Origin: Rhynochetos jubatus
Lineage: Eukaryota > Chordata > Aves > Eurypygiformes > Rhynochetidae
Length of the DNA stretch: 64,000 nucleotides
Assembly (NCBI GenBank): GCA_027574665.1
Contig: CM050655.1
Location: 2,666,001 to 2,730,000 of the forward strand
Reading direction: 5' to 3'
Below the pieces are notes generated by a model. The model had not been told where the DNA came from and made no database searches. It worked only from the letters and a program-made list of their open reading frames with translations. A program made the translations under genes and the position numbers. Below, in pieces: positions 38,929 through 52,280 of this stretch. Position 1 is the first letter of the stretch. The number at the start of each line of letters is the position of its first letter.

Positions 38929-39936
38929 CTTCAGAAAACAGCCATAAAAAATAATTACTGAGAAGTAAAAACAAAGTGCAACTAAAAGGGTGCACTCTGA
39001 TTATGTTAACCAAGATAATTCTCTTCCCCTTTGAGTTTTACTATATTAATTAAGAACTGAAAAGAACTCAATTAGCACTGTCCTAAGTTCCTAAAACAGT
39101 GACAGCATTTCAACACTACCCAAGTTCATAGTAGTACTTGACAGAACTCTCAGAAGTGGAAACCAGTGGACAGTTTGATTTCTTTATAATGGAAAAATAT
39201 GCAAATAAATCTTTAATCCTTATTTCATAAATAAGAACAAAGGCAAAAAGAAACAAAACACATCTTAATGACCATAGAAAAAGTTGGCAGTTTCCAAGCA
39301 GGAAAATTATATATAAACCCCAAGGATTATCAGATGCCTTTTTTTTAACTCTTTTGGCTTACTGATACACTTCAATTTTCATTTTCAGCTATTCTCTCCA
39401 CTCTTGGATTTAAGAAGGGAGACCCGTCCCAAGGATTTGGTTGAAATCATAACTTATTCCACACTAACTATATTTGAGAGTCTTCAGGAACAAGAACAAC
39501 ATGATAGTAATTCAAGTCTCCTCAAAGGAAATGTTTTTACATTACAGCACTTGGGAAGAGAAGTCCCGAACTATCCAACTGTGCAGTAATTTTCTTTACA
39601 AGACATCTTGCGATTCTTAGAAAGTTGTCATAAAATTGCTATGTTGACAGCCCTGTTGAAAACAAAGAAGGCAATTTTCAAAAACTGAGGTTTCCTTCAG
39701 CTGCCTCCCTATTTCTTCTGCCCTCGTAACAGCAGCAATCATCCATCCAAGACGCTTCCAAAATCAAAAAGGCACAAAACATGCCAGGAAGAAATTAAGG
39801 AAAAAACAAACAAAATTAATATTTCACATCTTTCTATGCAATACAAAGCCACACCGAGAAATGTGAGGGTAAAAGGAGTTCCCTCACGTGCCGGTAATAT
39901 TTTTTACTGACAATATACAGCCATATGAGTTCATAC

Positions 39937-40077
39937 CTTGAACACTGTACTTGGCTCTTCATTTAGGTTTACGCGGGTTACTACACGTCCTGAGTTTTCC
40001 TCCACATCAAAAATGCTGGCACTGTAAGGAAACTGGACAACATCTACTTTATATCGGACTCGACTTGCTGGTGTGCC
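39937..40077 (-). CDS. PCDH15: PCDH15 exon (second in window): central EC9
   Basis: This 141-bp exon has 47 codons, phase 0 at both ends. The acceptor is CTTACAG and the donor AAG|GTATGA. It begins [11 protein letters not shown], directly continuing the previous exon's DPP. It carries [19 protein letters not shown], the cadherin strand pattern in which a hydrophobic core segment is followed by a G-x-V/I turn, and ends [16 protein letters not shown] sits where most cadherin repeats have the calcium-binding LDRE or LDYE motif, so the repeat is already non-canonical here. Identification as PCDH15 EC9 rests on near line-by-line agreement with the recalled mammalian protein. The exon length is a multiple of three with matching phases, so it could be skipped without a frame change. 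Introns of 11,194 bp (upstream) and 2,495 bp (downstream) flank it. Confidence 0.97.
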
Positions 40078-43000
40078 CTGTAAGGCAAAAACAAAGTGAC
40101 TCGCATAGTTTTGTGTTTTTACACATCTCATGAAGTTAGTAAAGGATTAATATGCAACACTGGTATAGGAATCATGGCAAACAAAACTTGCAGTTTACCT
40201 TCCTCAGTACTGGGCTTGTTACTGGGCATTTCCCTTGTCCCTCCCCAGAGTACCTTACAGTAATATCTGAGAGGTCCAGTAAGAAAAGAGGCCACAGGTT
40301 TGGAAAGATTTCATTAAAGAGAGCTAAAAAAACCTGTCTACATAAATACAGAGAGAAGCAGTTGGCTGTTTTAGAACTACTGACATTTTTAAATAACAGC
40401 AGGTGGACATGCTAGAGTTGGGTTAACTCGTTTCAACAACATTTTAACATGTTATAAAAAAACCTTTCAAGTTCAATAAACTTCCAATACTCTAAAACTC
40501 TGATATTTGTTCAGCTTATTCTGAAAGTTACAGCGTCTTGCTGCTGAAGACGAGATGACCTAGGTTATATTATTTTCAGAACATACAGACTGTAGCTCTG
40601 AACACAGGACAGTACAGGCTACGTGACGTTCAAATACTTCTCTCTTAGTGGAGACAAAATAATAGCAGCACCAGGTTGCCTGGGCAAACCCACCATGCAG
40701 CCCAAACGGGCTGTTTCACACCCGAGCCAAACAGCAGTATCTGAAGGTTTTACTTCGCACGCAAGCTGAGAGATGAAGAACTGATACATTCCAAAATTCT
40801 CATCTCTAAGAAGTAAACCACAAAAATTACAGAGCCTGCAGCGCTTCCAAACACATTCCAACACACGCTACTTCTGTGGCTGAACTGTACATGCCTAGCA
40901 GTTTTGGCACAACCCTCTCAAAGCTCACACCCACACCTTCCTGACTGAAGGTTGTGAGCCTGCCCCGTGCTGCAGGGCTGGGACGGTCACATGTGCTTGT
41001 GTGCCGTGACTGGGCACCCACTGCCCTCCCCACCCATACGGGAGGGCTCTGCCTCTCAGCAGAAGGCTGGGAATTACCAGTGCCATCAGATATCAGAGCT
41101 GGATCAAAGCACAGCATCAGAAAATGAAAAGGACAATGCATTTTTTGTATCAGCAGTAACAAAATGCAGTTTTGCAAATGGATTTTCAGTAGCCCCATAA
41201 TGCATCTTCACCTCTGTTTAATGACAAGGAGCAAGCACAGACAACCTGTGCATGTGTCACAAATTGTCTGCATGCATATGCATCCAAAAATACCAAATTA
41301 AAAGGGGAATTGGAAGAGGCATTGCCAGAAGGTATCATAGATTAATTTTTTAAATCAGTAACAGCATTTGCTAATAGAAGTCTATTCCCCTGATATAACT
41401 GCTTTAACATTAACTGCCTAAGTATGTAACATTTATTGGGAAGTTTCTTAAAGTATCCACTATATTCCAATGACCGCGCTCCAGCTGTCACCCTCCAGGG
41501 ATCTTCAGAGGACGTGGAGTAACGGCATGCCAGTAAGCACAGCCTAAGGGGCAGCTGCTCCCACGTGAGAGAGATGGGATGACCCATCTGCGCTGACCTG
41601 CAGATCTACCGAGCCTCGAAAAGCAAAATGGGGGGAGATGCCTGTCCCTAGGACCTCCGCAGTCCCACCGTCCCCTGATAGTACCCCAGGTCCTGCTGCA
41701 ACAGCCACTTTCTCATGTGCGCCCTGAGGAGCTTCTCTGGGAGCGGCAGGATGGTTCCTGGCACCAATCTAACTTCAAAGCAGCAGACACTTCGGGCAGG
41801 AATCACTCGACCTCTTTTCAGATGAGATGAATTGTCCCATAGACTGGTTACAAAAGATGTCTGGCAGACATTAAATTTTAACAGCTTAACTTCCATTCTC
41901 AGTGAGTGCCCCTGCACTAGGACTGATGGCAATCCACTGTTTTCAAAGATTGAAAGGTGACGTAGCAGCAGGTTACCAAAGCAGGGAAGCCAGTATGAAT
42001 ATAAACTACGCACTAAAGAGCTGTAAGGAAAAGAGGCATCAAAGAAGGGGCTGAAAGCAAAAAAAAGGTTCTTTTGCACACTGATGTCTGAATACCTATT
42101 TTTCAGCAGACCAAAGTCAGCATTACCTGGATACGTAGGCACTTGGGACATACCACAAAATTCAGACTAGGTTACTTGCAAAACATATTTGGGAGCAGAT
42201 TCAGTGACATGAAACGCAGGTCCTATCATCAGCATGATTTCAGTTTCTTAATGCCTCTGAGTCTAGACCTCAGATTAGGTTTTGACCTTTACATTGTATT
42301 TAAACTGACAAAACACCAGAGCCTACAGTTTTATTAATAGCGAATTGGTAATTTTCATCTGTATTTAATAACGTGGCATAAAGCAGCTTTGTTATTATTG
42401 GGAATATATTCAATGTACCGTGTCAGCTACTAACTACAAGGAAACAGGAAATTGACTTTTGTAAACAGCAATACAAACAGCTGCAAAAGTGCTTTAAGCT
42501 CCTTAAACCGTAACAACAAAAGTGCCCTGAAATGCTCAGTTAAAATATGTAGCCTAAACTAAAAGCTTTACTGGAACAGATTTAGCCCAGGGACTTTACA
42601 CCATGCTAATGCATGCTACAGAGCTGTAAAACATGGTGTCAGATTTGCCACATGAATTTCGGATGAGTAGTAGGGCAATGAACAAACCCCACTTCAGTGG
42701 GAGAAAAGTAACCCTTCAGCAAAGAATATTTATTTGAATTAAAATTATAAGCAGCTTGTAAGAATTTAATTGGCGGTATCAATTTTACAGCTGTTAAAAG
42801 AACAAGAATACTTAAGTCAAATACTAAAAGAGTAAGACAGAGAACAAGGCAGCCAGGCCACCTCAGCATTCCTCCCCATAAAAGAGCTTGTACATACAAA
42901 GAGAAGTGAGACAGGGCTGGGTGCAACCAAAACATTCACTGAGTTTCTGGGGAGATGTGCACAACTGCTCCTCCGGATGATCAGACCTACAGGAGTGGCA

Positions 43001-46000
43001 AGGCCACTGCCTCTTTGAACCCTCTGAGGAAACCCAGCCCAGGAAGGGTTTGTTAGCCAGCACACCGCTCCAGTGCTGCTAGCAAAATCAGCACCTAAAA
43101 TAATTCAGAACTGGGTCTGCCAAAACACTAACCACTGTGTGGACAGTGTTTTGGATGGAAAGCAGCCCTGAGGAGAAGGACTGGGGGGTGAAAAGCTTAA
43201 CATGAGCCAGCTGTGTGCGTTGGCATCCCAGAAAGCCAACCATATCCTGGACTGTATCAGAAGTGTGGCCAGCAGGTTGAGGGAGGGGATTCTCCCCCTC
43301 TACTCTGCTCTTGTCAGACCCCACCTGGAGTACTGTGTCCAGCTGTGGAGCCCTCAGCATAAGAAGGATATCGACCAACTGGAACAAGTCCAGAGGAGGC
43401 CACAGAGATGCTCAAGTGGCTGGAGCACCTCTGCTATGAAGAAAGGCTGAGAGCACTGGGCTTGTTCAGCCTGGAGAAGAGAAGGCTCTGGGGAGACCTT
43501 ATAGCACCTTCCAGTACCTGAAGGAGGCCTACAAGGAAGCTGGGGGAGGGGTTTTTTACAAGGGCCTGTAGTGACAGGACAAGGGGTAATGGGTTTAAAT
43601 TGAAACCATGGAGATTTTGATTGGATATCAGGAAGAACTCCTTCCCAGAGAGGATGGTGAGGCACTGGGACAGGTTGCCCAGAGAAGCTGTGGATGCCCC
43701 ATCCCTGGGAGTGTCCAAAGCCAGGCTGGATGAGGCTTGGAGCAACCTGGTCTAGTGGGGGGTATCCCTGCCCATGGCAGGTGGGTTGGAGCTGGATGAT
43801 CTTTAAGGTCCCTTCCAACCCAAACCGTTCTGTGATTTTATGATTGGTGGTTAGTGAAGCAGTATATGAAAGACCATGTTAACAGTTAAAAAAGTACTTC
43901 ACAGGACCAAGCATGCTAAAGATTGCAAATCCTTGAAAACACAAGAAATTTCACAAACCATAGCGTAACAGAGGTGATTACACAACTTTTCCCCTGGCAT
44001 TCACTGATTCAGTCATTTTTCTTCAACATTATAATTAAGAGGAAATTACCTGCTGAAATCCACTCTACTTGGTTTCAGAGCAACGGTCTTCACATTTGCT
44101 TGGAAGACTAAAAGCTATCATCATCATTAAACATGCACACACTAGGTAATTTGTTATTAAATAAACAAAAATCTCATCAGGTTATTGTTCCTGATATGAC
44201 TATCAAGTACACTTCTCTCCCATTATTTCTGAAAATAACAAAACAGGGATTTGTCTTTTATTTACTATATTTTGGCATTAATGTAATTAGAAGAATCTCC
44301 AGAGATATTTCCCAGGGAAATCTATTTAGAAGCAAGTTTTAATTATCTCAAATATTAATCAGCTTTTGCTTCTGTTCTATATTAATTTAGATGCATTCCT
44401 GTGTCTACAACAAAACCCAAATACAGCAAATAATATACTCAAATAAACCACAAAGTGAGGATTGCACTTGGCAGGAACCATGTTCATTCTCTCAAACCAA
44501 AGTTTTCCTCAGAGCTCGACTAATATGAAACTTCAAACTAAAGCTCCTCCAGTTTCAATTATTTCTTTTATTGCTGCCTAATTCTTTAAGTTTCCATCTG
44601 CTCTGGGGAAAAAACATTCATTTGTGACACAGCCGACAGGTAAGAAAATGTCCCCAGCATTTACGTTGGACGATCAGGCTGCACACGGAGGCCCTGGGCA
44701 AAGAGGCCGCGGAGGGTGCACGTGTGTGCTGTCAAGATAACAGACACAGGCCAGGGCTAGCTAGGTTGCAGAGAAATTATCACGCAATAAAGTCAGGAAA
44801 AACGATGAGAAGTGTAACACAATAACTTCTGTATGTTCTCACGTATATTTTTGAAAGCAATTCAGAAGGAAGCAAGGAATCATTACCCAGAGTATCCAAA
44901 TGGATAACAGAGGTATAAAACCAGAATTATCTGATGCAAGAAAGAGTGAAAAAAACCCACATTTCCCATGCATTTACAGTCTACTTGTGAAGATTCCAGA
45001 TACACATGTGGCAAATGACCTGGATTTTAGCCCTAAGTGCTAGTATGGCATAAAGGCATAATGAATACTGACTTATTTACCAAGTCCCTTTGCACTCAAT
45101 GCCATTTTCTGAAGCCTGAAAGCTTCTGAGGATATTATAGATAATATGTGAAACTGGTAAGGAGTTTAATAAGTTACCTCCATCTGTAGATTTCAATGCA
45201 AATCTCAATGTTCTGCATTGTAAAGAGTTCACTAAGGCAATTTTCATAAAGCTAATTCTGTAACAAAATTGGAAAGCGATGCTAAACCCAAAATTTACAG
45301 GTGGTCACACATGTTCTTTGTAACGTGTTCAAAGTAAAAGCCATTCTGGTTTTTCGTATTGTCTTACCCCTTTACACATAGTGTGTCTGGAATTAGATGC
45401 AAGATCTTCTGGGAAAGATGGTGTCACCAACTATAGGATGTAATAACTATTTTAAAACTGTAGAAAAATTTACTGTGGGTTGTTCCAATAAACCAAAGGA
45501 CAATATGTTGATTTACCATATTCCATCAAACACAGGTAAATCAGAACTTTTGACCAGAACCTTATTTCAAATTAGTGTTTTTAACAAACGTAAAAGTAAC
45601 TTTTGAAATATAATTTATATTCTCACAGTCACTGCAAAAAATACATTAATTCAAACTGGTAAAGAAAGGAAAGAAGAAACTGGTAAGAATTTAAATAGAC
45701 ATTTGCTCAAGACAGCCCTTCAAAATCCTGCTCTCGACTAGTGAAAAGCACTGGTTTCTATGCTTTAATTGACATTTCACTAAGAAACTGAAGGAATAAC
45801 TGTCAGAGATCTCTTACGCCTTCACGCCAAGATTTGTGGACCACTTCAAAAACCACAGGTCAAAATAAAATACATAACATAATTCATACTTGGGAGCATT
45901 TGAATCTAGCATCGATAACTTTTGTTTTAATAACTTAATAGCAACCAGAAATCCATTGGGTTTTGCAACCACACCGGTCCTATTATTAACCGCTGCATTC

Positions 46001-49000
46001 TAAAGATGGCCTGAAGTTTTAGGCATCAGATTTGTACAGGTAAAATTAGGAAAGTAAGCATCTTCACCCCAACTCAGCCATTCATTGGCTCACATATATA
46101 CACATTCATACACACTAGACACACTGAGGTGCAAATAATTTACTGCATGGGCACTTGATGGGGGAACCTTTTTAAAAAAAAATAGTAAGATAAACTTTAA
46201 ACTACATCTCCAATAAATTAATCACACAGTACTTCATTGAAAATAGAATCTCAGTCTTATCCTTTGTGACTGTTTTGCAACCTTGTCATAGTCACTCATG
46301 ACATTTTCATACCTATGTGCTGTAAGTTTCTAAATGACTTAGGAAATACACTGCTACTATGAACCAGAAAACTCTACCACAGGTCTCTTCCAACCTCTCA
46401 TCTTTCACCTACATTACTTTTTGTACTCATGCCAGACTCACTTACCATATAATGCTTGCATTTATATTTATGACATCCTTTAGAAGTCAAAGCCACCGAT
46501 AAAAGCATGACCTTTCCTCAGGAACATTACTGAATGAGCACTTCCACAGTCAAAAAGTAACACAGTAGGTAAAATACCTGCATCCTTTGTTACAGATGAT
46601 TATTTATAAGATTGACTTCAGCGGCCTAACATTTTTTTCTGCCACTTACATGCTTGTCATTGCTGTCACATCTGCTGTTGAAGGACTAGGAGGAACAAGA
46701 CAACACCACAATAGCCCCAGTCCAGCATCTCAAAGGAGGAGCGGGTTGAGGATGGTGCCTATGGGTGAAATGGAGGGCCAAAATCCACTGACACCATTCA
46801 ACACCTCCTTTCTTACCCCAAAGCTGCTCTTCTGCTGTTGGAGAATTCAAATTTGAATTTTTTGAATGAAATCACATGAAGGTGACTGAGTATTTCAGTT
46901 TGGATTCTCATACCATACATATTAATTTGACAATGCAGAGCACAGCTGGGATTTGCTGAAGACAGTGGGCAGTCTCTGAAGAGCTGATTAGGTCTGAAAA
47001 GCTTTTACTGCAGATGATGAAAAAAATTCTAGCTTGACTTTTATTCTGGGCTGAGTTCAGTGTTGACACGGGAATAGTCTACATCGCTTGTAAAATTGCA
47101 ACAAAAAAAATCAGGTTTGGATACTTCAAATTAGTTAGGTTCTTAATAGACCTGTCCTGATAATTAGGTGTATTTGAAACCCACAATTATTTTCTTAATA
47201 GATATATACTTCTTTTCCTGAACTGATAAAATAGATGTATTAGTACTGTGCAAATAAGATTCCGCCAGAGTAAAAAACTCAAACCAAACAGCTAATATCT
47301 TGATGATGTTAACTAAGAATATTGTTTCCCTTAAGCCAAGTTTAGAGGAAAGTACTCTTGCTGAACAGAGAAAAGGTTATGTGTTTTATAAAACAGTTTC
47401 TGGTGAATTCATATCAAATACTTCGTGACACCACTTCATGTCAAAGCCAGCTCCAAATATATACAGATTTGCCAGCAGCACAAAACATGTAAACAAGTTG
47501 GCTCAGTCAGGAAAAAACCAAAGCCATTTATGCCTGATAGTTTTCTCTATCTTTTTTATTTTAAAAGTAAAAACTATCAGCCATTAGTTTGAAATAAAAT
47601 ACTAACTTTCAAAAACTATTTTAAAAGCTTTCCTCCACAGTTGGCTAACTTTTATGGCTACTGAAATCATTAAGTGCCTAATGGGTAACTTTATTTTTAA
47701 GTCTTCATAAAAATCAAAGAAGTGCAACAGTTGATTTCGAAGAACATTATCTTAACATTATGTTTGTTATAATGGTAATAAAGATGATCCCATATGCAGT
47801 GACTTTGATCTCTCTCATGCATGTGCACTGATTTCTCCACAGCAGAAGTGACCCACACACCTTTCAAATATAAACCACCGAAAGCCATGTAACAGAAATC
47901 CGTATCGATAACATGAGGAATTCACGAGAAAGGAATCTGGCAGACAGAAGCACTTCAGTCAGATTTTTATTCTCCCATTCTCATACCACCTAGAGACGGC
48001 CATTATTACCCACTGAACAAAGCACGGGATCTTATCCATCTCCAGTTCCTACATTTATCTGCCCAAGAAATGTTAGAAAATAAGAGTTCAGAACTTTTTT
48101 TTTAAATGAAAAAGTGAAATAACTTTGCATTAGGAAATGGTGATTCCGCAGGACTAAGAATTGTTATAAATACACTTTAATCTGTTTCTTAACTATTTTG
48201 TTTCAACTAGTATCTCAGTAATACCTTATTCCTTAAAATCTTGACACATTAAACCCAGGGGTTACAAAATAGAGTTTATATCAGAATGAGCAAATACTTT
48301 ACGAAGACCCACATGTCTTGTAAGGCAACTGATACTGTTAAATAAAAGCTGCACAAAAAACAAGTTAAAAAGTGATTCTCTATCACCAATGAAATTCTTT
48401 TTTTCCATCCTCAATAACATTTATGTTGAAATTTCCTCAGAATAGGAACTCTGCTTCTTGAGCAGTTTCATTGATCCTTAACGTCCTTTTCTGCAGGCTT
48501 TTCTCAAAGGTCAGCACGATAAACCTGGTGGTAGCAAATACACACTGGTGCAAGGGGCAGAAACAGGTCCATAGGACTTTGACTAATGTGCTCAGACTTT
48601 AGATTTCTACTGTGGCAGTCAAAAAACCACGCGGTTTCAACGGTCACACACAGCCAGTTTTCCCACTCTCCACTGGCAGATCACGCTGAAGAGACTTTAC
48701 TTGTGATATGGGCAGCGTGTTTAATTTTGAATTATTTGCTGCTAACTGGTGAGAATGAAAGTTCTTGAATGGAAACAGTGTCTCCTACCGCTCTGGCTCC
48801 CAAGTAATTCCTAGGGAGAGCAACAGGGAATCTTCTCCAGCTAAGCAGCATCTCCTGAACTTGAAATGCTGAATGCTATTCAGGCCCATTTATGCGAAGG
48901 CAAGCTTTACCAATTTGGTGGTAGTACCCCAGCACTGCAAGTGCTTTAATTCAGGATGAAATGCTAGGAAAATGAGCTAATGCTTTTGTGCAATATAGAG

Positions 49001-51271
49001 TGTAAACACAGCCCTTGCACGTTTCTAATGCCAGCCAGAAACTTTGCCCACTTTGATCTCCACTTCCGTTCTGTAATCCCCGGGACATTGTGCCTAACAT
49101 ATGCAAGAATAAGACATTCATGAAACATGACATGAAAAGTCATTCACAGAGTAGAATCAAACAGTCTTATAACAAATTAAGAATTGTTTTCTAGCTAATA
49201 AATATGATATCTGAGCAACCAAGCCTACTTTCCCCTGCAAACCACTGTTTTAAGCATTAAGGTGATGGTGGAAACCTAGGCCTTGTGTGCCCCAAGGAAC
49301 AGTGGAGGTGATCAAGCAAAAGCCCTAGGTTTCCACAAAGCAAAAAGGCAGTGGGAGCAAGGGTGTAGGTTTGCCACAAAACCAACACTTACTAAGCCCT
49401 CTGAAGGGCTACAGCATGGAGCTCTTCATTTCAAACTTCTACAGAGCTACCAGAGATACATCCCCTCACTCAGTCACAGTGGATCAAGTCCAGGAAAGGA
49501 TCAGGTGATGCAGGTGCAAGTCTGGTTATCCTTGCATGTCCCTGATCTCCACAAGTGCTGCAGCTTGTTACCGTAACAGCAACTTCCTGGTTTGGAAGAC
49601 TTCCACACCTGCAGATATGCCTAAAGTTTGTCAGGAACCCTGGCCAGCCTCTTTCCTGGTAGTTAAGATATTTTACATGGAAATAGAGCTAAAGGTTTGA
49701 ATCCTTCAGCCACTGAATAGAAGGCATCCTAAGCCTCTCATCCCATGGAAAGGCTTCTCCTAGCAAGATTAACAAGATGCAAAGGAAGGAGAGCAAGTCA
49801 TCTTTCTCCTGCTGCATACTACAAGCTATGAGTATACCCAGATGTGTCTCTGAAGAAGAGCATAGGTGCCTGCTACAAAGACAGTGGTCCTAGGCTAAGT
49901 ATTTTTAAAAGCATTTCTAAAGCAAAACACTAGGAATTCCCACTTGCCTCTGCTGATCAGTCTAACACATACATGTACTAACTATTCTTTTAATTAAGCA
50001 GACTTGTGATTAACATGCTGGCTGGTTGGGGCTCTATGCTAATGTGCCTGTGTTCTATGGAAGGAGTTTAAGATGCACCTTGGGCTCTATTCTGCAAGTA
50101 GTAGCCATTAAGGCACCTCTCTCCGTTTCTTTTGCTTACTGCTCAAACAGTGTCTATGTCCTCTGCTCCCACATTCCTTAAATACCTTGTTGCACCAGTA
50201 ATTGAAAATTACTGCTATTCATTACCTACTTGATGATACTAGTGTCTTTCTTATACTTTAAACACTAGTCCAGATCTTCAGCTGTTACAAATTACCTTAC
50301 ATGCCTCCAAGTTCAATATCCCACTGATATGTATACCCCACAAGTAAATCCCTTACGTTGGTGTGTTAGGACTTTTTACAAGGGCAGGGCTGTCCTTATA
50401 GAAACCCTGCTTTAGCATTTCTGTCCTTGGGTGGTAAATAAATCACTACATAGCATATTTACCTAAGCTACAGTTGATTTGTGTCAAAGCACTGCCATCA
50501 GCTTTTAATGTGCATGGCACATTCTCTCTGAACTCTTTTCCCTGAGGATTATTCTCCTTAATATGCCAAACACAAACAATTAAAAATTAAACCTGACTGG
50601 CAGAACATCTTTGGCTTTTATTGTCCTCAGTGAATCATCTGGTTACCAATGTTCATCAACCTCTGATTACAAAAATTGATATTACTCTTCAGAATAGTTA
50701 ACAAGTCAAAAGTATGTGCCCAGCTCTGTCAATCAAGTGCTTCACCAGGGAACAGCGGTAACAGCTAGTGGCAGAAATAAACTTTATCCCCAAAACACAT
50801 GCACTCGGTTCAAACACTGCACATCTAATAGGGCTGGCTGGTGAGCTGTACAGTTCCACATGACCTGTGATGTCTCAGACTGGAAATGCTCAATGACTGT
50901 GAAATCAAGAAAGCGATGATCTTAAAGTTGTGTTTTGTTTCCTCTTCAAGTTGCAGAACTGTACTAAAGACAGGCATGGCTTCCCTTCCTGCCTATTCCT
51001 CTTCATGTACACTGTGAAGTCAGATAAAGAGCTTTCCAAAAATCTTCCTTACAGAAAGGAGCTGTATCATTTGTTCCTGAAGGTGGCAAATCATTTTAAA
51101 TGCAGCCTCTGTCCAGAATGACAAAGGACAGGCTGACATAAAAAATGTATGAGCTACTGCTCTGTGAAACTCGTAATAATCACCTTTGTTGTTGAGAGAG
51201 TTAGGTCACTTATGAGGGTTAAAGATTTTTCCCTCTTGGGTGCAAAGTATTAATAGAACGGTTTTGCTTAC
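40078..51271 (-). other. PCDH15: PCDH15 intron between the first and second exons of the window
   Basis: An 11,194-bp GT-AG intron. It contains a plus-strand CR1 copy (43150-43846), a 168-codon open frame without family resemblance at 41648-42151 on the minus strand, and a short CpG-rich patch near 44655-44740. The remainder appears to be ordinary unique intron sequence. Confidence 0.88.
43150..43846 (+). mobile_element. CR1 LINE copy, 5'-truncated, antisense to PCDH15
   Basis: About 0.7 kb runs from the C-terminal ORF2 tail ([52 protein letters not shown]) through the 3' region to the terminal CCAAACCGTTCTGTGATTTTATGATT. A minor frame break near 43400-43440 shifts the rest out of frame. It is the most complete inverted partner of the minus-strand copies at 26070 and 32381, and of the 3' part of the copy at 8573. 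Confidence 0.95.
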
Positions 51272-51388
51272 CGGAGGATCTTGATCCTCAGCCGAAACAG
51301 TAGTGATAACAGTGCCCTTGACTGCATCAGGAGCAACCATTCCTCTGTAGAGCTTTTTGCTAAATACTGGAGAGTAATCATTCATATC
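51272..51388 (-). CDS. PCDH15: PCDH15 exon (first in window): EC8-EC9 linker and start of EC9
   Basis: This internal exon of protocadherin-15 is 117 bp, 39 codons, phase 0 at both ends. It opens directly after a TTTTGCAG acceptor with DMNDYSPVF, the usual inter-repeat calcium linker (DxND) plus the first strand of a cadherin repeat. It continues through [14 protein letters not shown] to AEDQDPP, whose DQD is the DxD calcium motif, and stops at a CCG|GTAAGC donor. The [11 protein letters not shown]-type stretch is characteristic of PCDH15 EC9, judged from my memory of the mammalian protein. PCDH15 is a single-pass cadherin forming the lower part of the inner-ear tip link with CDH23, and also acts in photoreceptors. 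An open reading frame runs past both exon edges here, but the splice signals and the cadherin fold set the true limits. The preceding exon was not found in the window. Confidence 0.97.
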
Positions 51389-52258
51389 CTGCAAAATATA
51401 ATTAAGAGTTTAGTTCTGAAGTTCAAACAGAATTACAGATGCATTCACAATCCTCTTTTTCAAACTCTACCCAATCACTCCTTCCTCATTAGAAGCATAT
51501 TTGCCAGTCCGAGTCTCCCTCGGCTCTCAATTCCATTACCACTGCACAAAACTAGCACGCAAGGGGAAGGTGCCAAAGTCTCAAAAAAAATATTCATGTG
51601 AGACAGATCAACAGAAAGAAATTCTGCAGGAAAACAGAGTCTCACAAGTAAACAAAGCAGAGATTTCCATGACACCTGCTTCTCAAGCAGCAGGATGCAA
51701 CATGGCTTTGATAATTTTTTTAAGATGAATGAGTTGCTGTTGCTTGACAGTGTTTGTTTCCTCTAATGTGCAATAAATGAAGAGAAACTATAATGTCAGT
51801 TTAGTATCGACACCTCATGAGAGCCTAAGATGGTGTTTTTCAGACTGACCTGTATATTGTCAAAAAGAAGCTTCAAAGGCTTGAGTTAAGCCCAATTTCA
51901 TGGGTGTAGTAGTGTGTGTACGCACATACGTACACTTTCACACCTATGTATGTCTGCACAGCTATATACTTGTATATACATTCCTGGGTACCTCCTTGTG
52001 TGAAAGATGCACCCTCACCCAAGCACCAGGCTGCGTGTCCCTGTGCCACCCCAGGCATCAGGAGCCATAAACATTTGGAAGCCTAACCAGTTATCACAGG
52101 CCATAGAAAAGTCATACATTCTGAATGTCATAAGGTGTCAGAAATACTTTTTTGACAAAATTATCTCAGAGTTCCAGAATCTGTATGCTCCTTTAAAAAA
52201 ATTAAATGTACATCTCTACATCACAATCTTTATTGTACTAATACAATTCATTTTCAGA

Positions 52259-52280
52259 TGTTTGTTTGTTTGTTTGTTTT
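52259..52280. repeat. TTTG repeat
   Basis: Four to five TTTG units ending in TTTT, in the upstream intron. Confidence 0.85.

Larger units (their letters stand above)
37442..39936 (-). other. PCDH15: PCDH15 intron between the second and third exons
   Basis: A 2,495-bp GT-AG intron holding a T15 tract just upstream of the third exon on the transcript strand (37486-37500) and one diverged CR1 3' fragment (38699-38928). Nothing else is recognisable. Confidence 0.92.

Noticed and set aside
39931-40131. The open frame as a complete small protein of 66 residues
   Set aside because: Its first residues lie in the intron before a clear CTTACAG acceptor and its last runs into the GTATGA donor. Only 39937-40077 is exon.
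51206-51394. The open frame as a complete small protein of 62 residues
   Set aside because: The start is a TTG inside the acceptor and the tail after DPP is intron translated through GTAAGC. Only 51272-51388 is coding.
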